From Acidobacteriota bacterium (GTDB lineage: Bacteria; Acidobacteriota; Thermoanaerobaculia; Gp7-AA8), in the NCBI GenBank assembly GCA_003222375.1, contig QHVX01000091.1, positions 3,189-14,624 of the forward strand: DNA of 11,436 bases. Direction: 5' to 3'. Both the position numbers and the translations under genes were made by a program. Within the stretch, counting starts at the first letter, position 1; every line of letters starts with the position of its first letter. Shown here in pieces: positions 6,402-11,436 of the stretch. The notes under the pieces are model-generated. The model was not told where the DNA came from, ran no database searches, and saw only the letters and a program-made list of their open reading frames with translations.

Positions 6402-7567
6402 GAGCGCGCAAGCGATATCAGATCGCGTTTTTCGCGCTCGGATGGCTGATCGCGATCGGCGTTCTCTTCCAGCTGGGATTGGGGGAGGGCTTTCAATCGA
6501 TCTATGACGCGGTCAGCAGCCGCACGCTGCGGATGGCGCAATCGTTTTCGGACGCCGAGGGAAACGCGCTGCGCAGCGTTCGACACACTTCGCGCAGCGA
6601 ATACCTCACGCCGATGCGTCCGACGCTATCTTCATTGGACGCACTTCGAAATCCGTCGCACATGCTCTTCGGTGCCTACGACGGCGGCTTCCCGAACACG
6701 TTCGCGGGTCTCGAAAAGTTCGAGGCCCAGATGCAGTACAAGTTTCCGATCATTTCTTTCTACGTCGCCTGGGGTGACAAGCCCAACGAACAGTTCCCGA
6801 CGCGTATGGTCGAGACGATCGATCGCATGGGCTCAGTGCCGATGATCACCTGGGAGCCGTGGGTCGTCGACTTTGATGAGGGCATCCGCAAAAATTTGTA
6901 CCCCGAAGCGGAGCGTGAATACGGAAGCCTGGCTGCGATCGCGCGTGGCGAATACGATTTCTACATCGTCCCGTGGGCCAAAGGCGCGGCCGGATATCAC
7001 AAGCCGATATTCCTCCGCTTCGCACATGAAATGAACGACCCGTACCGCTATCCGTGGGGTCCGCAGAACGGCAACCGCCCGGAAGACTTCATCGCGGCCT
7101 GGCGGCATGTGCATCTGATTTTTCAAAAGATGGGAGCCGACAACGTCTTGTGGGTGTGGTCACCGCATATCTCGATGCCGTGGTTCGAGTACTACTACCC
7201 GGGACGCGAGTTCGTCGATTGGATCGGCGTCGGCGTTTTGAACTACGGCAATGTCGCGTCGTGGTCGCGATGGTGGAGCTTCCATCAAATTCTGGAGAAG
7301 GCCTATCCGGCACTTCTGAAGCTGGAGAAGCCGATCATGATCTGCGAATTTGGGACGCTGACGAAGGGTGGCAACGCCTACGAGTGGTATCGGCAGGCGT
7401 TCTACCACATCGATCATACCTACCGCCGCGGGGTTCGCGCGATCGTCTTCTTCAATCAGGAGAGCGATGCTACGATGTCGACGGCCGCGTTGAATTGGAG
7501 CGTGACGCAAGATCCGACGGCCCGTTCACTGGTGGCCGAACAGCTTGCCACGCATTCGGCGCTCTAA
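6398..7567 (+). CDS. Membrane-anchored glycoside hydrolase family 26 (endo-beta-mannanase/glucanase-like)
   Basis: This 389-residue protein has a positively charged start (MRARKRY) and one hydrophobic segment (about 8-26). The segment lacks a clear cleavage site, so the enzyme is probably anchored in the inner membrane facing the periplasm. The rest is a GH26 (beta/alpha)8 hydrolase: LFGAYDGGFP near 90-99, the acid/base glutamate in RFAHEMND (Glu211), aromatic subsite residues in VLWVWSPH (250-257) and the nucleophile in MICEFG (Glu317). GH26 enzymes cleave beta-mannan, mixed-linkage beta-1,3-1,4-glucan or beta-1,3-xylan with retention. Placed directly after a polymer synthase, it probably trims or edits the nascent chain, as BcsZ (GH8) does in cellulose loci, rather than digesting food. 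Its start overlaps the GT2 stop, and its stop overlaps the stop of the opposing c-di-GMP gene. Family assignment is firm; substrate is inferred only. Confidence 0.87.
   Translation: MRARKRYQIAFFALGWLIAIGVLFQLGLGEGFQSIYDAVSSRTLRMAQSFSDAEGNALRSVRHTSRSEYLTPMRPTLSSLDALRNPSHMLFGAYDGGFPNTFAGLEKFEAQMQYKFPIISFYVAWGDKPNEQFPTRMVETIDRMGSVPMITWEPWVVDFDEGIRKNLYPEAEREYGSLAAIARGEYDFYIVPWAKGAAGYHKPIFLRFAHEMNDPYRYPWGPQNGNRPEDFIAAWRHVHLIFQKMGADNVLWVWSPHISMPWFEYYYPGREFVDWIGVGVLNYGNVASWSRWWSFHQILEKAYPALLKLEKPIMICEFGTLTKGGNAYEWYRQAFYHIDHTYRRGVRAIVFFNQESDATMSTAALNWSVTQDPTARSLVAEQLATHSAL
7564..7567. other. Overlapping convergent stop codons
   Basis: The bases CTAA carry TAA of the GH26 gene (plus strand, 7565-7567) and TAG of the c-di-GMP enzyme gene (minus strand, 7566-7564). 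There is no intergenic space and no visible hairpin plus T-tract, so transcripts from both sides probably run into each other. Confidence 0.85.
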
Positions 7568-8982
7568 ACCGCTGCTCTCGCGGTTGCTGACCGCAAAAAC
7601 GTGCGCCGCAGCCGGTCAGCCGGAAGCGGACGGCTGATCAAATAGCCCTGAATCTCACGGCATCCGCGCTCCTGCAGAAATTCGCATTGAGCGTCCGTCT
7701 CGACGCCTTCCGCAATCGTGCGCAGTTTCAATTGATTCGCGACCAGCAAGACCGCCGAGACGATCGACTGATCGCTCTTTTTCCGCACCACGTCGATCAC
7801 GAAGCTCCTGTCGATCTTCACGGTATCGACCGCGAACTGTTTGACATACGAGAGCGACGATTGGCCTGTGCCGAAGTCGTCGACAGCGATCGCGATTCCC
7901 ATCCCTCGCAGATTTTTGAGGATCGCGCGGCTGCGATCGCTCTTCTGCATCGCCATGCTTTCCGTGAGCTCGAGCTCGAGAAGATGGGGATCGAAACCGG
8001 TCATGTTGAGGATGCGCGTCACCATTCCGACGAAATCGCGTTGATACAGTTGTCGCGGCGAGACGTTGACGGCAATTCGCGGAACCAGGCAACCGCTGCG
8101 CTGCCATTCGACGCCTTGCTGGCACGCCTTGCGGAGCACGATCTCGCCCAGGACCGTAATGAGGCCGGTCTGCTCGGCGACGGGGATGAAACCGGCCGGC
8201 TCGATCATCCCGCGTTCAGGGTGATTCCAGCGCACCAGTGCTTCGACGCCCACCACCTCACGAGAATCGATCGTGACCTGGGGCTGGAAATAGAGGAGGA
8301 ATTCGTCGCGATCGATCGCCTGCCGCAGCTCGGCCTCTTGCGCGGTGCGTCCGATGATTCCCGGACCGACGTGACTGTAGAGCTCGAAACGGTTTCCACC
8401 TGACTGCTTGGCGCGATACATCGCGCCGTCCGCATTTCGAATCAGACTCTCGGGCGTCGCGCCATCCCGGGGTCCGATCGCCACACCGACGCTCGCCGTG
8501 ATGTGCAGCTCGTCGGACTCCAGCACGTAGGGTTTGGCGATCGTTCTGAGGATTTTTTGCGCAGCGCGTTGCGCGTCGGCTTCGCGAGAAATCTCCGGAA
8601 GAAGAATGACAAACTCGTCGCCGCCGACGCGGGCGACGGTGTCGCCCCGACGCAGGGCCTCCGAAAGCCGGCCCGCGACCATTTTGAGGAGCGAGTCGCC
8701 GACGCCATGGCCCAGAGTGTCGTTCACGACTTTCAATGCGTCGAGGTCGAGAAACATGACCGCCAGCCGCTGCTTCTTTCTCTGCACATTCGCCATGGCG
8801 ACGCCGACGCGATCGAGCAACAGCGCGCGGTTGGGCAGAGAAGTCAGCTCGTCGTGATAGGCGCGGAAAGCGATATCGCCTTCGATGCGCTTGCGATCGT
8901 TGATATCGAGAAGAATGCCCTCCAGCGTTGGCTCGTCTCCGCCATCGCCAGGAATGAGCCGGACGTTTTCGAGCGCCCACAC
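7564..8982 (-). CDS. GGDEF-EAL c-di-GMP enzyme, catalytic half of an interrupted gene
   Basis: From GTG 8982 this reads 472 residues: the end of a PAS domain (VRLIPG to LLDINDRK), a GGDEF domain (about 40-203) and an EAL domain (about 212-460). The diguanylate cyclase motif GGDEF (120-124) is intact, with an I-site RRGD (111-114) five residues before it, the usual product-inhibition spacing. The EAL domain keeps EAL (Glu247), Asn306 in NVSP, Glu338/Glu341 in LELTES, DDFGTG (368-373), Lys389 in VKIDRSF, AEGVET and QGYLISRP. Both c-di-GMP synthesis and hydrolysis to pGpG are therefore possible. It is in the same frame as the sensor half but separated by the TAA at 9013-9015. GTG 8982 follows GGGGGAG with a two-base gap, so separate translation cannot be excluded. 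It converges on the exopolysaccharide genes, a class of target often under c-di-GMP control. Confidence 0.85.
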   Translation of the reverse strand: MWALENVRLIPGDGGDEPTLEGILLDINDRKRIEGDIAFRAYHDELTSLPNRALLLDRVGVAMANVQRKKQRLAVMFLDLDALKVVNDTLGHGVGDSLLKMVAGRLSEALRRGDTVARVGGDEFVILLPEISREADAQRAAQKILRTIAKPYVLESDELHITASVGVAIGPRDGATPESLIRNADGAMYRAKQSGGNRFELYSHVGPGIIGRTAQEAELRQAIDRDEFLLYFQPQVTIDSREVVGVEALVRWNHPERGMIEPAGFIPVAEQTGLITVLGEIVLRKACQQGVEWQRSGCLVPRIAVNVSPRQLYQRDFVGMVTRILNMTGFDPHLLELELTESMAMQKSDRSRAILKNLRGMGIAIAVDDFGTGQSSLSYVKQFAVDTVKIDRSFVIDVVRKKSDQSIVSAVLLVANQLKLRTIAEGVETDAQCEFLQERGCREIQGYLISRPLPADRLRRTFLRSATARAAV

Positions 8983-9012
8983 CGCTCCCCCGCTGCGGTC
9001 GCGAAGCTCGAC

Positions 9013-9015
9013 TTA
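9013..9015 (-). other. In-frame TAA interrupting the PAS domain of the c-di-GMP enzyme
   Basis: The reading VFNE, stop, VELRDRSGG continues without any change of frame across this codon. PAS domains commonly read something like NEEVELRRRDG here, so the lost codon was probably GAA (Glu), CAA or AAA, one base away from TAA. Without the stop the gene would be one continuous 845-residue protein starting at ATG 10101. Confidence 0.85.
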
Positions 9016-10101
9016 TTCGTTGAACACAGCACCGTTTGCAAAGAGGCGCCGCACGACGTCTTCGCGGTGGTCGGCGTTCATGTATCGGATCGCGCCATCG
9101 GCGGCCAGGAAATCCTCCGCGAACTCGAAGCGAAACAGGCGCGCGCATGCGTCATTGCAGCTGATGATTTTCCCGTCGACTGAGGCGATGTAGACGCCGG
9201 CGAGATTCCGGTCAAACAGGAGCCGGTACTTTTCCTCGGCACGCCTCCGACCGGTGGTCTCTTCCATCAATTCACGCGCGCGTTCTTCGACCCGTTGCTC
9301 GAGCGTTTGATTCAGCGTCTCCAACTCTTCACGGGCGGAGCTCAGATGATCGAGCATCAAATTGAAACTGCGAGCCAGCTTCCCGACTTCGTCGGTGCCT
9401 TGAACTTCCGCACGGCTGTGCACCTCGCCGGCGGCGATTCTCTCCGCGATTTTGACGATGCGGTGGAGCGGCCCGGTGATCAGAGTGCTCAGCGCGAAGA
9501 CTGCCATCACGCCAACCGCGAAGGCGAGGAGCGTTACCAGAGCGACCGTCGCTCTGCTGCGGGATGTCTGTGCCAGAACGCGCTCGAATGAAAATCCGAT
9601 GAGGAGGCGGCCGATGTCTCTGCCGCGATAGCGAACCGGCGTTGTCGTTTGGTACATCGAGCGATCGCCGGAGAATGCCCCGGTGGTTTCGCTTTGCTCG
9701 CCGGCGGTCATCCCCGTGATCACCGGCTGGTGCGAGCTTCTGTTTTGAGGCGTCACGAAAAATGATCCGGCGCTGGTTGCCACCATTTCGTTGAATGACG
9801 TGAATACCTGGCCGGAATGATCTCGGACCACAAAGAAAACCAGATCGGGATTGCGGCGAAGAGCGGTGACTGCCGCCGCCACCGCCACCGGGTTACGGTT
9901 CTGAAGCCCAGGCGCGATGCCGAACGCGGTGACGTCGGCTACGTCGGCTACTGCAGAAGCCCGCTGCGTCAGGGCATCGATGGCCTGATTCTCCAGCCGC
10001 GGCGGAAAATAAAGATAAATCCCAAGGCAGACGAGGGCCAGGATGAACGTCATCACCAGGGCCAACTTCGTCCCAACCTGAAGGCGCGAAAGGATTTTCA
10101 T
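9013..10101 (-). CDS. Transmembrane sensor half (HAMP-PAS) of the interrupted GGDEF-EAL protein
   Basis: The 362 residues read here form the sensory part of a c-di-GMP enzyme. A first membrane helix (about 12-32) and a second (about 184-206) enclose a periplasmic domain of about 150 residues, probably a single-Cache-like ligand sensor. A HAMP linker follows (about 208-253, ITGPLHRIVKI to DEVGKLARSFN). Next come a coiled coil (about 254-292, EELETLNQTLEQRVEERARE) and a PAS domain beginning near 293 (YRLLFDRNLAGVYIASVDGK). The PAS is cut short at NE by TAA. Translated alone it would be a membrane sensor without output. With the downstream half it makes the common Cache-HAMP-PAS-GGDEF-EAL design, where an extracellular signal sets c-di-GMP level. 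ATG 10101 begins just before the first helix; only a weak purine stretch precedes it. Confidence 0.83.
   Translation of the reverse strand: MKILSRLQVGTKLALVMTFILALVCLGIYLYFPPRLENQAIDALTQRASAVADVADVTAFGIAPGLQNRNPVAVAAAVTALRRNPDLVFFVVRDHSGQVFTSFNEMVATSAGSFFVTPQNRSSHQPVITGMTAGEQSETTGAFSGDRSMYQTTTPVRYRGRDIGRLLIGFSFERVLAQTSRSRATVALVTLLAFAVGVMAVFALSTLITGPLHRIVKIAERIAAGEVHSRAEVQGTDEVGKLARSFNLMLDHLSSAREELETLNQTLEQRVEERARELMEETTGRRRAEEKYRLLFDRNLAGVYIASVDGKIISCNDACARLFRFEFAEDFLAADGAIRYMNADHREDVVRRLFANGAVFNE
9932..9949. repeat. Two-copy 9-bp tandem repeat inside the sensor gene
   Basis: ACGTCGGCT occurs twice in direct succession, encoding ADVADV on the minus strand in the periplasmic part of the sensor. 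It keeps the frame and is probably a small in-frame duplication. Confidence 0.8.
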
Positions 10102-10185
10102 CTTGCCGATTCGGCCGCTGGAATCAATGTGACCGAGTTTTTACTTTCCATTTAATGCAAAAATCCTACAGTAGTTTTGCGTCTG
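10102..10185. promoter_or_regulatory. Divergent intergenic region with candidate promoters
   Basis: This 84-bp gap separates the divergent c-di-GMP sensor gene and the repeat-protein gene. About 10139-10180 is clearly A+T-rich compared with its surroundings. On the plus strand, TTTCCA (10145-10150), 16 bases, then TACAGT (10167-10172) makes a weak sigma-70-like promoter that would start transcription just before ATG 10186. On the minus strand only loose matches such as TTAAAT are seen. No operator palindrome was found. Confidence 0.3.
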
Positions 10186-11436
10186 ATGGTCCTCTTGGCC
10201 AAAACCGAACGCTCGCGCTATCGCTGGCTGGCGATTTTTCTCGTCAGTGTCGGCCTTTTCGCCGTCGATGCAGCGCTTGCGGCAACGGTCAGCGGAACAG
10301 TAAGTGATGCCGATGCGAAGGCTCCCCTTGCGTCCAAGAATGTTGCCGCGTACACCGCGACCGGAACTTTGCAGGGCACAGCGACCACAGACTCCCAGGG
10401 GCGATATGTTCTGGGACTTCCCTCAGGCGACTATCGAATCCTGGCCTACGACCCGACCGGTACCTACGCCACGACTTTTGGCAATGATGCTGACTCGTTC
10501 GAAACATCGTCGGTCATCAGCGTCGTCGATGCTGTGTCGGGCGTCAACTTTGCGCTGCGGCGGTCGGGCAGCGTCGCCGGCACAGTCTTCAGCGCCGGGA
10601 TAGGCAGGCCGCTGAACGGAATGACCGTCGCTGCCTACAACGCCGGCAGCGGGACGCGGCGCGGCTTTGCGCAGACAGATTCGCGCGGAACATACGCATT
10701 GGTCCTGCCGCCGGGCGCTTACAAGCTCGCGGCGTATGACGAGCAGGGCGCGTTCGCGCCGCGTTTTTTCCTGAATCAACCGGCGTTCGCCGCGGCGGCG
10801 GTGGTCACGGTCACGGTCACCCGAGTCACAGCAGGCGTCGATTTTTTTCTCGATTTCGCGGGCCATTTCACGGGCACGGTTGTCGACGCCGACACGCACG
10901 TCGTCCTGCCTGGTCTGACAGTCACCGCGTATTCGTCTGACGGCACATCGATTGCGGCGACAGTGGAATCCGATGCGGCGGGAAATTTCACGATCAATGT
11001 CGCGGCCGGATCGTACAAGCTCATCGCCGCCGATCCGTCCGGCACTTACGCCGCCGGTTTCGTCGATGACGTGAATTCCTTCGCGGCTGAGAGGTCCGTA
11101 TCCGTCGGCCCGGCGCAAGTCCGCGAGAATCTCAGCATTTCGCTGCATCGCGCAGGCACGGTCAAGGGACGCGTGCAGGAGGCGTCGGACGGCCCTCTAA
11201 CAGCCATCACAGTTGCCGCCTACAACGGCGACGGCTCCCAACGAACTTCAGTGCAGACGGACAGGAACGGAACCTATGCCCTCGCCCTTCCGCCGGGAGC
11301 GTTTCGCATCGGCGCATACGACAATGCGACAAGGTATGCGACCCAGTTTTACCCGGGACGTAATTTGTTCCGCGCGTCCAGCGTGGTCGTTATCACCACC
11401 GGGCAAATCATTCCGGCCGTCGACTTTACGCTCATT
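10186..11436 (+). CDS. Secreted protein with tandem carboxypeptidase-regulatory-like repeats (partial, runs off right edge)
   Basis: The reading frame is open from ATG 10186 to the last base (417 codons) with no stop. A signal peptide (about 1-32, RYRWLAIFLVSVGLFAV then ALA before ATV) sends the protein out of the cytoplasm. Four repeats of 93-99 residues follow at about 34-126, 127-225, 226-322 and 323-417. Each has the carboxypeptidase-D regulatory-like core: a G-x-V strand, a TVAAYN-like strand, TDSRGTYALVLPPGAY, then a tail of the form YATQF, a hydrophobic V-x-V strand and VDFTL. These beta-sandwich folds are usually structural or binding modules. No catalytic motif is visible, so it may be a surface or adhesin-like protein or the N-terminal stalk of an enzyme lying beyond the window. 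No clear Shine-Dalgarno precedes the ATG. Confidence 0.82.
   Translation, partial: MVLLAKTERSRYRWLAIFLVSVGLFAVDAALAATVSGTVSDADAKAPLASKNVAAYTATGTLQGTATTDSQGRYVLGLPSGDYRILAYDPTGTYATTFGNDADSFETSSVISVVDAVSGVNFALRRSGSVAGTVFSAGIGRPLNGMTVAAYNAGSGTRRGFAQTDSRGTYALVLPPGAYKLAAYDEQGAFAPRFFLNQPAFAAAAVVTVTVTRVTAGVDFFLDFAGHFTGTVVDADTHVVLPGLTVTAYSSDGTSIAATVESDAAGNFTINVAAGSYKLIAADPSGTYAAGFVDDVNSFAAERSVSVGPAQVRENLSISLHRAGTVKGRVQEASDGPLTAITVAAYNGDGSQRTSVQTDRNGTYALALPPGAFRIGAYDNATRYATQFYPGRNLFRASSVVVITTGQIIPAVDFTLI
10285..11436 (+). repeat. Four tandem beta-sandwich repeats in the secreted protein
   Basis: The units lie at about 10285-10563, 10564-10860, 10861-11151 and 11152 to the edge. They are alike at protein level (TDSRGTY, TDRNGTY and SDAAGNF at the same place; LPPGAYKL, LPPGAFRI, LPSGDYRI and VAAGSYKL next) but well diverged in DNA. 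They are therefore old duplications rather than recent copies. Repeats 2 and 4 look most alike. Confidence 0.75.
10803..10820. repeat. Three-copy GGTCAC hexamer
   Basis: GGTCAC is repeated exactly three times inside repeat 2 of the secreted protein, encoding an alternating Val/Thr beta-strand (VTVTVT). A six-base unit keeps the frame; it is probably simple slippage with no separate role. Confidence 0.8.

Noticed and set aside
9010..9018. Stop-codon readthrough or recoding of TAA in the c-di-GMP gene
   Set aside because: The codon context gives no known readthrough signal, and TAA is used as the normal terminator of other genes here (protease-FHA and GH26), so reassignment is excluded.
7687..9183. 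Long plus-strand open frames opposite the GGDEF-EAL region (7687-8403 and 8503-9183)
   Set aside because: They mirror the real gene in the antisense frame, show no motif and have no ribosome binding site.
10423..11148. 241-residue minus-strand open frame opposite the repeat protein
   Set aside because: The plus frame has a signal peptide and four homologous repeats; the minus frame is Arg/Asp-rich shadow sequence.
10285..11436. CRISPR-like or recent DNA repeat array
   Set aside because: Repeats of about 95 codons are similar only in protein, with no short direct repeats and spacers.

Overview
The window is 11.4 kb of G+C-rich, tightly packed bacterial DNA (about 60% G+C by eye). The mix of a Hanks-type kinase, a PP2C phosphatase and FHA proteins, a large GGDEF/EAL sensor, a BcsC-like polysaccharide exporter and a secreted carboxypeptidase-regulatory-like repeat protein suggests a Gram-negative soil or environmental bacterium. 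Acidobacteriota or a related phylum is my best guess, with low confidence because no marker gene is present. No RNA gene, insertion sequence or CRISPR array was seen, and no gene-free stretch exceeds 100 bp.

Region 1 (1-3386, minus strand) is a Ser/Thr phosphosignalling operon. It reads PP2C phosphatase, membrane-spanning trypsin-like protease with a C-terminal FHA domain, zinc-ribbon/FHA protein, then a Ser/Thr kinase that runs off the left edge. Gaps are 20 bp, 12 bp and a 4-bp overlap. The PP2C gene is split by a one-base frameshift near 3084.

Region 2 (3458-7567, plus strand) diverges from it across a 71-bp gap holding a palindromic -10 element. It encodes a TPR/beta-barrel outer-membrane protein of BcsC/PgaA/YaiO type, a processive-type membrane GT2 glycosyltransferase and a membrane-anchored GH26 glycoside hydrolase. 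All start/stop junctions overlap. Together they look like a compact exopolysaccharide synthesis, trimming and export system whose polymer I cannot identify.

Region 3 (7564-10101, minus strand) converges on region 2 with a 4-bp overlap of stop codons. It is a transmembrane HAMP-PAS-GGDEF-EAL cyclic-di-GMP enzyme interrupted by an in-frame TAA at 9013-9015 inside the PAS domain. All GGDEF and EAL motifs are intact downstream of the stop.

Region 4 (10186 to the right edge, plus strand) is the N-terminal 417 residues of a secreted protein with four tandem carboxypeptidase-regulatory-like repeats. It has no stop codon inside the window.

The most noteworthy points are the protease-TM-FHA architecture, the GT2/barrel/GH26 polysaccharide locus beside a c-di-GMP enzyme, and two disrupted signalling genes within 7 kb.
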